Shown here: piece by piece, positions 30,228-42,199 of the stretch
Position numbering within the stretch: the first letter of the stretch is position 1
Layout of the letters: each line of letters begins with the position of its first letter
Assembly: GCF_027943255.1 (NCBI RefSeq)
Contig: NC_072894.1
Coordinates: 82,437,601-82,501,600, forward strand
Length of the DNA stretch: 64,000 nucleotides
DNA from: Anastrepha obliqua
Lineage: Eukaryota > Arthropoda > Insecta > Diptera > Tephritidae
Direction: 5' to 3'
Translations under genes and position numbers: made by a program
Notes under the pieces: generated by a model
The model's database searches: none
The model's input: the letters and a program-made list of their open reading frames with translations, nothing else
What the model was told of the DNA's origin: nothing

Positions 30228-30707
30228 TATCATTTGAACTGTGGAACGGTTATTTTCATTTGCTGGTATTGGCAGAAGGCAAAAACTCAGCGATGCAAAT
30301 TTTGAAATTTTTTTTTCTTAAGAAAATCTAATAGTGTAAAATCAAGTGTAAAATATGTTTGCAAGAAAAAAAGTATTCACATTTTTTTAAATAACTGATT
30401 GAATCTATTTCCTGGGTATTGATTTGTAAATATCAGTAACTAGTTTCTGTAAAGAGTAAATATTTCAAATGAAATTATATTATCAGGATTCTTACTTCAA
30501 TTTTTTTCAGTAATAACAAAATATTTTTACTGCAATTTTCTGTCAGTAATCAGTAAAAGTTTATTGGGAATGCAAATTAAATTTCATTATCAGTAAAAGT
30601 TTACTGATTACTGCTATTTGTAATGCAGTAAATATTACATATAATTCAGTGTGCCCATCTATGCATTCAAAGTTATTAATTGGGATGTGGGTGGCCATGG
30701 AACTTAC

Positions 30708-30832
30708 TTGAATTCTGCACTGAACCTCTTTTGTCGCTGCTGATGTACCAATGCCTTTTCACAGCCATATGTCACTTGTGTATAAGCAGCAGAATTGCAG
30801 AATGCAATTAAGCCACTATTGTTCAAGTTAGT
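30708..30832 (-). other. Open minus-strand segment ending at a GTAAGT donor
   Basis: Starting within the 32-bp repeat (30801-30832), the minus strand is open as LNNSGLIAFCNSAAYTQVTY then GCEKALVHQQRQKRFSAEF and ends at GTAAGT (30702-30707). A CTAAC branch-point-like motif and AG lie at its upstream edge. It may be an exon or part of an unknown transposon. I do not recognise the peptide. Confidence 0.25.
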
Positions 30833-30869
30833 AATTGAATATGATCAACTTATATACAGAGGGGGAGCA

Positions 30870-30990
30870 ACATAAATCGCCCTATCGGATGATTTGTAAT
30901 TTTTGCAAATGGCGTCGTACGTCCATCATATTAGACACTTGTGAATTAAGCAGCTGCCGTATCCGAAAATAATCATCTGTGTCAAAGAGT
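30870..30990 (+). repeat. TIR-repeat family C, fragment copy 1
   Basis: AAATGGCGTCGTACGTCCAT, then CATATTAGACACTTGTGAAT and AAGCAGCTGCCGTAT, match the subterminal part of the repeat at 37018-37170 and 47015-47135. Confidence 0.65.
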
Positions 30991-31744
30991 CATCCGGAAA
31001 CTAACCGAAGAATTTGAGGAGCAGCTGGTTTCAATGAAGCGCAACCCGTATTAAGCACTCGCCGGTAGTAAAAACCGAGATGAATTTGGAAACAACAAAT
31101 TGAAAGAGAAGCTAGATCAAGATCAAACAACACCTAATAGAGAATGTGTATGCCAATTATATATTTAAGTATAATGTATATTTAAATAACTATTACTGTT
31201 CGCAGTCGCATTCGTATTCGTATACGTGTCCGTATTCTTACAACAGACCAATAAATAGAGCCTATTTTCACTTTGTGCAGTTCTGCGTTAAACCTAAGTT
31301 AAATTTGCCTCACCGAGATCAAATATTTATGACATAGAACATATGAAAATATGGAAATATTTAAAACTTGCAAAGTATTGCTTTTCACGTACAAGACAGG
31401 TAAACTTCAATGAAATTTAAAATATTAAGCCAAATTAATTATAAGACAATCTTTACAGAAAAGAGTATACAAGTTTATATACATTTTTCTTTTTTTTCGA
31501 GGTTGTACAGAATACAAAGGCGACACCCATCTCGTACTGTTATTCCGCTCTCACTGTATTTGACAGAATCGTGTGTGTGTGTGACGTCGCACTTGTGCAA
31601 TTTATTCGTGTATTGTTTGGGTAATTTTTCCTTTCTCTTCTTGCATTTTGTTTGCATTTTCAAATTTCTTTCACGCACTGCATCGGGGTGACTTCACGTC
31701 TTTCTGATGGGCGCAATCTTGCATTCTATCATTCTTGGGGGCGA

Positions 31745-32050
31745 GCTAAATGCGCGGACTCAAACGATTATCAAGACGGTAGAGCAAGCATAAAAAAATT
31801 GCAGCAGAAAAAAGGCGTCGTTCGATCGCCCACTGGCAAGAGAGGTGGTCGTAGGTGTCAACAATAACAAGGAGCTTTTGAGCTAACCAGCCCTGTGAGG
31901 TTATATCTTGTTGGCAATTCCGCGGGGAGGGTGGTATATTGTGAAGAGGTGTTAAGTACGTAGGTGTAGCTGTGAGGCTACAAGTCGTGCGTACTGCTAT
32001 GCCGGTATAGCAGTACTCATGAGAGTTTCCTCTTCACGGGCGTCAGAAAA
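31745..32050 (+). repeat. R1/I-like LINE 3'-end fragment
   Basis: It shares, in order, GACGGTAGAGCAAG, AAATTGCAGCAGAA, GGCGTCGTTCGATCG, CTAACCAGCCC, TTGGCAATTCCG and GCAGTACTCATGAGAGTTT with the longer LINE at 61083-62201. It contains the final coding stub and the 3' UTR only. Upstream, 31400-31700 is pyrimidine-rich on the plus strand and holds a TGACGTCG motif, with no gene called. Confidence 0.75.
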
Positions 32051-32059
32051 AAGACGATT

Positions 32060-33395
32060 ATCCTTTATGCCCGGAAAAATGCTTTCTTCTTGTCAAGCAC
32101 GCAGTTGCAACTGGCCTGAATTTATTCTAAGGTTTCCAACGTTTCGAAAACTGAAGCTGTATCAGCTGGATCCTCGCTTTGGTAAAACGAAGAAGATCCA
32201 ATAGATTGGGTTCCATGAGATCGGATCCATAGGATCGTCCTGCAGAAGTAAATGTATCTTAACAGATCGAAAGTTGGGGATTGATGTATGTAATACATAG
32301 AACGCAGTTTTGTCATTTTCTAAACTCATTTTACATATTTATAAGGCTGAGTCCCTCACACCAATTCCCCTAAGCTACTCATTCAAGATAATGAGTCCCA
32401 TGATGCGACCAACAATAGCCTGCAACCCACTTACACTTATTGTTAAAACCAATTATTAAAACTGAATATATATAATAGTAGATGCACTTACATACTCGTG
32501 CTTAAATATGCTATTATATTTACATACCATTTTTCAAAACTTCGTAATGGATACTATTTATAGTATACGACATTCTCTAATTAGATTTTCATTTATTTTT
32601 ATGCTGCTATTTTTTAATTTGATTTTTTTTTTTGCAATAAAATTTCTTTCGAAAGGTGTGTTCGAGTAAACACCCACTAGACCCTCATTCAGTCGCTTGG
32701 CCAACCTACTCCTTTGTATTTGGCTTGCCTTACATCATCCCTTACTACTTTATATACAATATGTGCCTACATATGTATGTCTGCATGTATTTGCTCATGT
32801 ATGCATTCACATGTCAACTTGAATGTTAAGCTCGATAATTTTATTTGTGCTTTAGTTGATTTTTTAAAAGCTTCACATCAAGTAAAGTTTCTGATTTCAT
32901 TAATGTTAATTTTGCAGCATAACAAACGAGAAATTTTATTATGTTCTTCGTGCAGAAACACTCAAGCGAAAATGTTTACTACACTTTCTAAAAGGAGTAA
33001 ATTCATTATAAAGGGCTTGAATTTCGGCCAATAAATCTTGGCCTTTCATAGAAAAATTTTAATTAATATTTAATTTTTGTTTCAGATGAACATTAAAGCT
33101 AAGGCTGTGATTGTTTAATTCATTGAATATTGCATTGAAACTAAGCAGTTTAGTGCTTGACAAATGTACTAAGTTTGTTAAACGCCCCAAATATGTATAC
33201 ATGCGTGTGGGCATGTATATGTAAATGTCTGGCAAAAGATTGTGGTTCATTAAGTTCAAAATACTGTTTCTGAAATTTTCTACCAAAGTCAGAAACAAGT
33301 GGTAAAAAAATATTTTATCATATATGGCTTCAGTGTATATCTCTGAGCCCAACTTCATCAGTAAACTATAGTATTTGGGCCATTTTATTTATTTT
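32060..33395. other. Non-coding stretch
   Basis: AT-rich, no recognised gene or repeat. Plus-strand frame 32714-33034 (106 codons) has no motif. Confidence 0.35.
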
Positions 33396-33399
33396 TATT

Positions 33400-33800
33400 T
33401 CCTCTGCTGGTAAAATATTTGTAAACAGGTGTTTGTGCCTCTTTGTATTAGTGCCGGGCACGCTATCAGCACACGCATGACGGTTTATTCTTCCGCCATA
33501 CAGAACGTCTAAGGTGATAATTCAATCTATAATGCTCTGTTAGAATTCCTGTGATTATTCTAAAAGTTTAACCTTATTTTAAAACGGTTTATATTAAAGC
33601 TGATTTTGATTGCGATAAACTGCGTATACTATCAGACTATGATCTTCATTGTCTTTCCTCTACTTCATGATTAAGAGAGGAGACGTTTCTCTTTCCTAGG
33701 CCACAATATGGCTCTGGGCGACCCCTTTCATGGCTAATATACCTGCCATTTCATTCGCTGTGATTTCTATTTACCCAGTCTCGTACATTTTTTAAATATA
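33400..33800 (-). pseudogene. LINE RNase H / C-terminal relic
   Basis: On the minus strand, broken frames read ITANEMAGILAMKGVAQSHI, corresponding to the GNE.AD.LA..G motif that ends LINE RNase H domains. It is followed by PEPYCGLGKRNVSS and, further on, a Cys-containing stretch with ALIQR, in the order expected for an I/R1-group ORF2 C-terminus. It is frameshifted several times and has no recognisable reverse transcriptase. Confidence 0.5.
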
Positions 33801-36800
33801 AAATTGCTTTCGTTTTATTGTAGTGTATTGGCTTTAGGGCAACATTCAATGTCAACCTTCTTTACTATCTTTATTGCTTTGGCTGTATATTTGAAAGCAT
33901 ACAGGCAAGTTCGCATCCTTCTGGCGCACATTTCAGTTTTTGTTGTTTTTATATGAACATTTTAGTTGTTGTCAATGCCAAGTCTGTGCAATTTCGTATG
34001 CAATAAATTTGCTCCAAGTAATATGTGCAATATTACGAAAAGTTCGTTGGCAGGTTGGTAGTTGGGAGGATGAGTGAATGGTTGTCCTGAAAAGTTGTTG
34101 TACGTACAACACAAGCGGACGAAAATTAAATATATGATTAATTAAGACTTTTAATGAAAGCATTTTTAATTAGTTTATTATGAATTTTTTGCTCATTTAA
34201 TTATGATGACAGTAGGCAAATGGGACCCTTTGTTCAGTTAAGGCTCCTATTAAAATTTTAGTGATATTTTTTTAGTGTCAGTGTTCGCAACATTCATGTT
34301 GTAAATACACATTTTCACACGAAGTTTCACATCATGCTTTTCGTAGGAATTGACTTTGCTTTTGCGGAGTGAAAGAAAATACATATAGTATGTATTTATT
34401 GACAAGGGAAAAAAGTTCAGTAACTATAGAAACAAATTGAATGAATATCCAACACACTTTTATTTACTACTCTTGCGTATTTCGTGCACCAATTTAGTTG
34501 TTGGATTTCAAATAATATTGTAGGTAAAAATACTCGTAGCTTATGGGATTGGGGTGTTATTAGAAATGTCAGGGAATCAGGGATTGCAAGTCTAGAGCAA
34601 GACTACTAACGTTGAATTTACGAAAGTTGTACCACAATAAAAATATTATAATTTAAAAAAGCAGCTTGCCGCCTACTTTCTGTTTTTAGTGCAACTTATT
34701 GCCTCGATTCAAAATTATGTACGCGAAGTGAAAATCATCACTCACAGATGACTCATCTCGGGGCAGTTTTGACTATATAGTTTTAAACCAAGTAAAAAAA
34801 TGTTGAAGATTGTTATTTTGAACAACGGTTATGACAAATACAATGTAGTTTTACACTTTAAATGTTATATAAGTATGGGTATGCTGGTTGTACGCAACAA
34901 TTACAGCAATATTGCGCCCCTGTTGAAATTTAAACTGAAATTTGTAAAGGTCTAGCCAAGGAGCAATAAGGGATTTGGTGGCTCCTAAAACACTCAGGCG
35001 CCCCTGTTACTGTTTTGATGGCCTGCTACTGATACTCAGCTGAGTAGCTGTTGCAATATTGTAGAATTTATTTCGCGCCGAACGCTTTGCTTGAAAATAT
35101 ATTATATTATAAAATATAATGTAAATTTGAAAAATCTGTGTAAACTTCTAATGCTCGAAAAAAATAATTATTAATAAGGCAAAATGAAATTAATGTAAAT
35201 AAATTAATTCCAAATTACAATCAAACAAATAAAAGCATTTCGTAGCATGCAAATAAAATAAATGATTTTGTTTTAACAAGTTTTTCTAAACCTCTTTCCA
35301 CTGAGATAATAAAGATGTGCTGCCCCATTTAACAGCACTTGTGACATCGTACTTTCCAAATAAGCACCCTTTCGCTTGATTTATACCAACATTTTTTTGT
35401 AATAGGTTATGCAGTAATTATGTTCTTGTGTGGCCTACGAAAGTGTAATTAATGTTTCCAAATAAAACGAAATAAGACACAAAGTAAAAAGAGCTACATT
35501 TTTAAGAATGACAACGATAGCAACTACGGTAAATAAAATGTATTTTTTAAAACTTAAATAACCCGAAATATATAAGACATGATTTATTTTTGCAAAAAAA
35601 GAAACATTTTAAATAAAGCTAGTTATAAAAAAACGAATGGAAATTGTAAAAAGTATCTAAACATACAGGCAAAAAGTTTTCAAAATAAGATTCACAGCAT
35701 ATGTACAATACATATATGTATGAATATATAGCATACATACATACAAATGTTGAACGCAAATCGCAAAATAGTGTCGAAAGAACCAACATAAAGCAATAGC
35801 GACAACATGAATAAATATAGCGAAAAATCAAACTGGAAAAAAGGAAAAAGTTGGTATGAGGAAAAAAGGAACTCGTTAACGACATGACATGCCAAAATTA
35901 ATGGCATGCCTGACAATAATTAAACAACAAATAACACTCAAGACAAACCAAAATAACAACAACAATGCAATAATCTGAAAAGTGACAACATAGAATTCGC
36001 TCGCGCGCCATCTGAGCGAGAGTTTATATTATATCAGCGTCTCAAGCTCCAGCAGAAGGTACAAGTTTTGTGTATATAAACATATGTATGTATGTACGCA
36101 TATGTAGTTGGTAACTGGGGGATCAATAACAGCAAGCAAAACACAAACAAATAGCTACATACACATATACTCGTGTATGTGGAACAAGAGCAGCAAGCAG
36201 CAGGCAACAACAAATTGACAACAAAATTAAGCCAAACGAATTTGGAGCGCAAAATAAACAATTTCGGATTTTAAATGGAACTTAAAAGCAGCATCAGCGG
36301 AATGGCAATATTGCTGATTTTTTGCTCTTGTTGTTGGCAAGTCAAATTCACACAACTCAAAGGATCAGATCAAGCAGCAAGATCTGTTATTGTTGAAATA
36401 TGTCAGCCAGCATGCAGTCGGATCGACAGACATTTGAGTATGTCGTGTACTTGTTTTCGTTTGTTATCGACTTTTGTTGGCTTGTTTTTGCAGATGTTTT
36501 TTTTATTAAAATTTGTTCCAGGAATGCCAAGTTAATACTTAGAGATGATATGGAAAAAATAAATTTGAGCTTAGCAAGAGTTTAGTTGTGTACTAGGCAT
36601 AAGTGCACAAACAAACATACAGAGATATACATATTTGCACGAGTTTGTATGTCTGGCTGATAGGGGTTATATTCCCCCGGTTTTAATTAAGGGACTAGAT
36701 TTCTCTGGAAAATGTTTTATTTGTTGTGATTGTTGATTGGATGCTTCATAATGACATAACCATACATGTTGATAGCGGAAGTGCTTGTATATGTATAGTA

Positions 36801-37010
36801 TGTACATACCATTTATTAGGTGAATAAAAGTTGTTGATGCTTTGAGTGATATAATGCTTAAAAAAGAACCTTAACGATTTGGTGACGTCACCTTCACGTT
36901 CCAAAATGGCAGTACGAAAAAGAAAATTTGATACTAATACTTCAATGCAAACGCTTCACCTGATAGTGAAAACGGGAGGTTTGCTTAGCTTTGGAGAGAT
37001 AAGATTGAGA
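33801..37010. other. Long non-coding stretch
   Basis: AT-rich, with TACATAC microsatellites at 35700-35760 and 36080-36110. Around 36000-36400 base composition is more balanced. A plus-strand ATG at 36275 opens 86 codons with a hydrophobic, signal-peptide-like start (MELKSSISGMAILLIFCSCC) after CAACAAC-rich text resembling a fly 5' UTR. No convincing splice donor follows, so no gene is called. Confidence 0.35.
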
Positions 37011-37017
37011 AACATAA

Positions 37018-37170
37018 GTTGGTGCAAAATTAATCACTCGATCGAAAGTTTTATAACTTTTTGGTAATGGCGTCGCACGTCAATCATATTTGACACTTGT
37101 GAACTAGACAACTGCAGTATACAAATAGACAATCAATGGAGCGCGTAAAGGTCAAAATAAAGGTTTCCAT
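37018..37170 (+). repeat. TIR-repeat family C, copy 2 (one end)
   Basis: It begins TTGGTGCAAAATTAATCACT and includes ATGGCGTCGCACGTCAATC, ACACTTGTGAACTAGACAAC and GAGCGCGTAAAGGTC. These match the left end of the TIR-bounded copy at 47013-48151. Confidence 0.75.
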
Positions 37171-37513
37171 GATTTTTCATTATTTGTTCACATAATAATA
37201 TATCTAATAAAGGGTGACCAATTTAGCCGTATCGGATTTTAAATTGAAATAAAACAACGAAAATTCAAATTGATTAGGCAAATTTTATTGTTTGGCATTT
37301 ATTTTGGAAAGATAATCCCTTTGAAACGCTGGTCGCAACTGCGTCGTAATAACCGTAAATTTTTCAAAGTCAAACAAAAAGTGGTACACAATGATTTTTT
37401 AGCACATTTAAGTAAACCACGTGCATTCCGTTGTTGTTTTCATAACGGAACTGCAAAAGTTAGTTATATTTCTCACATTTTGCTATTGACGTTGCAAGTT
37501 TTTAAGAGTGAAA

Positions 37514-38652
37514 ATGAATAACCAAACCTCAAGTGATTTAAAAAAGCTTATGATGAAATAGGGAAAGGGTGCATCAAATCGCAGAAATTTTGAAAAACCT
37601 AATTCGACAGAATTTAATATATTGAAAAAATATAATGAAAACCATTCTTTTCTTAGAAAAAGTGGTACTGGAAGGGCTTACAAAGTTAGCTTAAATATGA
37701 CCAAGAGAAGGATTATACGTTTAATAAAAGATAACCCGAAAATTTGTGCTAAAACTTACGAAATCACTCACAAATTCGCCAAACTATCAGTACACTGCTA
37801 GAAATAACCTCTTTTTTCAAGGATTAATGCGAGTAAGAGGTTGAACTATGCTAAAGAATACGTTGGCAAGTCTAATGAATTTTGGAGGAAAGTTATTTTC
37901 ACCGATGAGTTGAATTTCAATTTATTTGGGTGGGATGACCGTAATTTTGTATGGAGAAGGGGAGGCACAGCGCTCAATCCACCAAATGTGGTTAGTACTC
38001 AAGGATGATAGATACCAGCAGGTTTGCTCGTTAGGTATGGTGAAAAGAAATTTTTAAGGGGAACTTTGGAATCTACGGAACTTTGGTTCACTAAGCTAAT
38101 GCTAAGTTTTGTGAAACACAAATCGATTGACGTCGGCATTACTGTCAAATTCGCTCATGAGCCGAATAACGGTCTGCTAGGTAGTACAAAATTTACCATG
38201 GTTGTTACTGCGAAACATAGTGGCGGCCATGTATAATTTAAGGAGCTATGACGGCAAAAGGAGTCGACTCGTTCTGTTTATTGAAGGCACTATGACTAAA
38301 ATAGGTTATCTAAAAATATTGAAGGGGCATTTCCCAAAACTTTCACCTTCATGCACGACAAAGACTGAAAGCATAATGCGCTAATTGTAAGGGAATGGGT
38401 GCTTTACAATTTAGGAAAAAGTATTGCCCCATTCTCCTCAGAGCCCAGATCTCAATCCCATTGAGCACTTGTGGGCCCACTTGAAAAAAAATTGCGTAAA
38501 CAGCAGATTAGTAGCAAAAAATTCCTTAAAATCAGCAATTGAAGAGATATGAGAAAATTTTCCAAGAAATGTCACCAAAACTCAAGTAGATTCCATGCAA
38601 CGACGTCTACAAGCAGTAATTAGTACGAAGAGATACTACACAAAATATTAGT
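37514..38652 (+). pseudogene. Tc1-like transposase pseudogene
   Basis: The ATG at 37514 starts MNNQTSSDLKKLMMK and reaches a stop within 50 bases. Successive plus-strand frames carry SFLRKSGTGRAYKVSLNMTK (helix-turn-helix region) and YVGKSNEFWRKVIFTDELNF, with the first catalytic Asp in FTDE. Then come a degraded HDKDRKHNALIVREWV (second Asp) and DLNPIEHLW-like text (the terminal Glu), ending VDSMQRRLQAVISTKRYYTK then stop. All three catalytic residues of the DD34E triad can still be read, but stops and frameshifts separate them. It is nearly full length and less eroded than the copy at 3425. Confidence 0.85.
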
Positions 38653-38878
38653 TCGTAAATATTCTTTTATTTTCATATTTTCGTTACTGTCCCACTTAAC
38701 ATTTGAGTTGTAAAATGAAAATATTTTGTTTACTGGAAAACTTCTAAATAATTTAAATATTATATCATTTTCTGTTTTGTATAGCCAATGACTGAATTGT
38801 TTACTTTATATTGCTTTTAGATTTTAGAAAATTAATTGAACCCTTCTCAAGTTATGAAGGATTGAAGTTAGAACAAAC

Positions 38879-38907
38879 CAGTGCCCCAATTTATTTTTGG
38901 TTCACTG
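38879..38907. repeat. Right terminal inverted repeat of the Tc1 copy
   Basis: Read inward on the minus strand, the sequence TA then CAGTGAACCAAAAATAAATT followed by GGGGCACTGG is a typical Tc1-type end with a TA at 38908-38909. The matching left end was not found; family C sequence and AT-rich DNA lie there instead. Confidence 0.55.
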
Positions 38908-39029
38908 TACACGTATCCTGAACGAAGTAGTATAAACACTTTTATTTATAAATAGGAAAGCAGAAAAATTTGTAGCTATTTAGATTGCTGATTTTCTAAG
39001 GATGTTGGTGTTATACACATTTCTCGTCA

Positions 39030-39345
39030 GTGGTCCTTTTTATTGATATTTTCATTACTTTTAAAATGTCAGCTTTTACGAGAGAGTTGAATATTAAGAG
39101 ACATGGCGTGCGTGATACATTTGTAAGTGCTTTATCAGCGCTTTCATTGCCTGTTATACCGTTATGTTTCGGGATCCACACAATTTTGATTTTGATGTTG
39201 TGTTTTTATGTCTCCGACCTAACTTTTCCCATAAGAGGTTCTTTGTTCTTCGAGCGCAAATGATGACTTTGTCCTTAGATGTGACGGCGAATTCTGTGGC
39301 GAGACTGATTGCCAATGTTTCGGTAATAAATAACGAATCACCAAT
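39030..39345 (-). pseudogene. LINE RNase H relic
   Basis: The minus strand reads ITETLAISLATEFAVTSKDK, then VIICA, and after frame changes KIVWIPKHNGITGNESADKA. The last contains the WIP.H.GI.GNE.AD signature with the terminal catalytic Asp of LINE RNase H. The plus-strand open frames over the same DNA are shadows. No reverse transcriptase remains on either side. Confidence 0.65.
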
Positions 39346-39349
39346 TAAA

Positions 39350-41060
39350 TATCTTTTTTTCTTCGAAGCCCATTACTTTTTTGCATATTTTTGCATATTT
39401 CTTACTTTTTCATTGAAATGCAACACTTTTATAAAACTAATTGGGGAAAAATACTCAAAATGGCATGCAATTATTTATAAGTAATTTTGTTTTCGTTGCT
39501 ATTTTCCGCAACAGCGAAAACGTCAAGTATACTGACAAAAAAGCAAAAGCAAGTAAATAAACAAAGAATAAAAAATAATACAACAACAGTGGCGAGCGAA
39601 GATACGACTTAGTTGCTAATATCAAAAACAGCAGCAATGCTTCACTGCAGCTGGTTGGAGAGGTACGCGGTACTTCATGGTTATGTGCATCCGCTTACAC
39701 ATTAGTTGGTTAGCGAGCGTTTGCATTGCATGGTTACTTCACCAGCGCTGCAGAATGGCAAAGTCACAAAGCAAAATACCCACAAATATGCATGGCTGTG
39801 TCGATACTTGTATGTGTTTATAAATATGTATGCATGTATGTGTGAATATTCGTATTTATAGTTCGTAGTAGTTTTTAAAAGTACATACATATATATACAA
39901 ACACATTTAAACGTGCTTACATGTGTATGTGGGAACGCTTTGAGTGCATTGTGCTTCGAGCTGTTGACATGCCTATCAATGAGCGGAGATCATTTCATTT
40001 TGTTGTAATTAAAGTAGCTAAATTAAAAAAAAACAGATATAATCTATAAGCGAGCGCTAAATATATAAATAAACAAAAACCTGTTCCTTATTTTATGCAT
40101 TTTTAGTTAGATGAAAAGTGAGCTGGAAAAATAGCAAAACTAATTGTTGTAATTGCGGATGACTAGTTAAATAAATAAAATAAATTATAATTCATTAATA
40201 AAACTGCATTCTGTTGCAAAGTTGTGCTGCATGTTTTTAATTATTTTATAATTTAATGGGACGAGCAAAGTGAACAAAATTTAATTTTCATGGCTGTTGT
40301 TAGAATTTTCTTGCAAAAATACCCAGATGGAATTGCTGAGGAGATACTTGCGTATGCACATACATACGTGCATACATATGTATGTACAGCAAGGTGGCGC
40401 AAAATTAATCATTAATGTTGTTTTTGCATAACTTTTTTACTACATAATTCACTCGGATTCAATATCGACGTGAACTCCAAAGTTCTGTTTTTACTTTTGC
40501 CTATACTCAACTAAGGTTTAGTCTTGGGCTCAACTTGAGGTTAATGAAAATCGAGTAATTTTCCTAAAAGATAAGTTGGAGAATGTTGTTCGCTATCGAT
40601 TTGAAGGTTACACATTTTTCAAAGGTTGTAGAATTACAACAAGAATACTCATTTAACGCGATATGTTTCATGAGGACACTTGTACAGTGATTTTCAATAG
40701 GCATGCAACATAACTTTTGCAGAGTCCAAGCGGATATGTTTCAGTGTTCCAAAAATAATTTCATTCATTGAGTTAATGTGATCTTGTACATAGAATGCAA
40801 TGATTCAGATAGGCAAAACCAAAAAGTAAAAATGCTTATTTGACAATTTGTGCGATTGTATTGGCTGATATTTGTTCGTAAGATACCCAAACGAAATTCA
40901 TTTTCAACGTTTACTTATACAATATTTACAATTCAAGAGTGAAGGTTCTGTGGGTAGAGTATCGCAAATTAACAAAACAAAAGAAACAGGGCAACACTGC
41001 AAAAAACGTTGTATATCGATTGATTTTTCTGCTTCAGTCGGAAGGCGTAAACAACTATAC
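39350..41060. other. Non-coding stretch
   Basis: AT-rich. A family C end (AAGGTGGCGCAAAATTAATC) lies at about 40391-40410. No gene recognised. Confidence 0.35.
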
Positions 41061-41068
41061 CTTTTCTG

Positions 41069-41165
41069 TTCGCCACTTCTCTGGTCGCTATCTCTCTGAT
41101 CGAGTAACTTGACGAAAAATTTGAATGCGAAAGCAATAACAAAGTTATCGAGTAAGATTCGCTGC
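41069..41165 (+). repeat. Dispersed repeat family B, copy 2
   Basis: TTCGCCACTTCTCTGGTCGC, TTGACGAAAAATTTGAATGC and AAAGTTATCGAGTAAGATTC align with copies at 25001 and, inverted, 56884. Confidence 0.7.
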
Positions 41166-41576
41166 TAGCGTGATAAATTAGTGAATGTTATTGTTCATTA
41201 AAAAAAAATCAAACTTAAATCTGAGAAATCATAAAATAAAATAAATGTAAAACGCTTTCTAAATAGAAGAACCTTAGAATGCGCTACTTAATGTATCATT
41301 TTATTAATAATAAACTTGGCTGTTTCTGTTTGCATTTGAAATCTATGAATTACAAAAAAATTGTGGTTGCCTATGGGTTAAGGACAGAAAATCCCTATAC
41401 ATAAACTTTGATTCGTGTATTAAGTTTGAAATAAACATATTTTCAATGGCTGGGTTACTATATGCTGTAATCTTGTTAAGATGACTGTTAAGCCATTCAC
41501 GTAAAATGACCACAATGTGGAACTTAAGATTACTAATGACTCGACGGGTTAATGTTTTCTTGGCAAACATCCGATT

Positions 41577-41703
41577 GTATTTCTGCCATGCAAAAGATCC
41601 CTTTAAAAAACTATCTGCTGTTCTAGGCATCTCCGCCGCATACCATAAATCGGGGAAGGAGCTTGGCCAAACACCCAACAAAGGGTGTATGCGGCAATTA
41701 TAT
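41577..41703 (+). repeat. SINE copy 9 (internally deleted 3' half)
   Basis: TTTCTGCCATGCAAAAGATC, then GGGGAAGGAGCTTGGCCAAA, CACCCAAC and TATGCGGCAATTATAT. This is the SINE body and 3' end in plus orientation with a deletion in the middle. Confidence 0.65.
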
Positions 41704-41718
41704 ACATATGTATGCATC

Positions 41719-42195
41719 GGGTGTTCTTTAACAGCTTAAGAACTTGAAATAATATTTCAAAACAAAGATATTGTTGGAATGAATTTCTTTTTATTATAGT
41801 TTGTTAAATAATTTCAAGTCATATATTTTTTGTATATGATATCCGGCATATGTTCGTCGCCGCTCTGAGTTACATGGTCCATTCGATCAGATCGATCAGT
41901 CGACAACTTACTACTCTTGCCAATAAATTTGAATGATAAATCTAAATGAGCCCAATCAGCAAAAATTCGACGCAAATGACGGCCATTTTGAGTTCAATTT
42001 ATTTTATAGGTGTGTAAGCCAAGATTCATTCGTAGAATATTCCACATAGTCGGAGGACAAATGCCAAAAATCGATCGACATTTCGGCGTCTTCTTCAACA
42101 CTTTGCTCTATGAACTTCGCGACCAGATTTATTCTGTTTCAAAGCAAATTTCCACAATTTGGATACGTTGTTCTGGCATAAAGATGACTTGACTG
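41719..42195 (-). pseudogene. IS630/Tc1-mariner-type (DDE_3) transposase relic, N-terminal part, with one element end
   Basis: The minus strand reads VIFMPEQRIQIVEICFETE then stop, and further on KINSTQNGRHLRRIFADWAH. These correspond to the PEQR..IVE.Y start and the central Q.LKP.D..RR.FA.WA region of the same transposase family whose catalytic part is at 13894-14235. The DNA at 41719-41750 (GGGTGTTCTTTAACAGCTTA then AGAACTTG) looks like the element's terminal inverted repeat. The catalytic domain is deleted. Confidence 0.65.
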
Positions 42196-42199
42196 CACA

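Larger units (their letters stand above)
29612..30300 (+). pseudogene. hAT transposase pseudogene (C-terminal half)
   Basis: Three colinear plus-strand blocks remain. EDEVKKMFDTYEGKYVKRAD with LPRKPQKTFFDLG is at about 29612-29738. LLYLSERDEGTSCLNEHQAI with KNVFLKYG is at about 30045-30132. VERLFSFAGIGRRQKLSDAN with FEIFF is at about 30241-30297. The last is the hAT C-terminal dimerisation domain, which normally reads ..S.ERLFS.AG....RRN.L...... The blocks are separated by the SINE and the LINE-tail insertion. Nothing upstream of 29600 could be matched to the N-terminal BED or RNase-H-like part. Confidence 0.75.
28964..30661 (+). mobile_element. hAT-like DNA transposon relic with nested insertions
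   Basis: Inverted termini TAGATGGGCAC lie at 28964-28974 and, reverse-complemented, at 30651-30661. Both subterminal regions are rich in the motif CAGTAAAA/TTTTACTG. Inside, the plus strand carries broken hAT transposase text. A SINE (29775-29992) and a LINE tail fragment (30146-30227) are inserted. A clean 8-bp target duplication was not found; TTCAAA-like text occurs near both ends. Total length is 1.7 kb, about 1.4 kb without the insertions. Confidence 0.75.

Noticed and set aside
30207..30229. Interstitial telomere
   Set aside because: The run is the tail of a TSD-bounded LINE fragment, and flies do not use TTAGG telomeres.
36275..36535. Plus-strand ATG with signal-peptide-like start and UTR-like upstream text
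   Set aside because: No good donor follows the hydrophobic start, and the later part of the frame becomes Cys/Phe-rich noise. Not enough for a gene call.
39030..39484. Plus-strand frames starting MSAFTRELNIKRHG and MFRDPHNFDFDVVF with a GTAAGT nearby
   Set aside because: The minus strand over the same DNA encodes a clear LINE RNase H relic, so the plus-strand frames are shadows.
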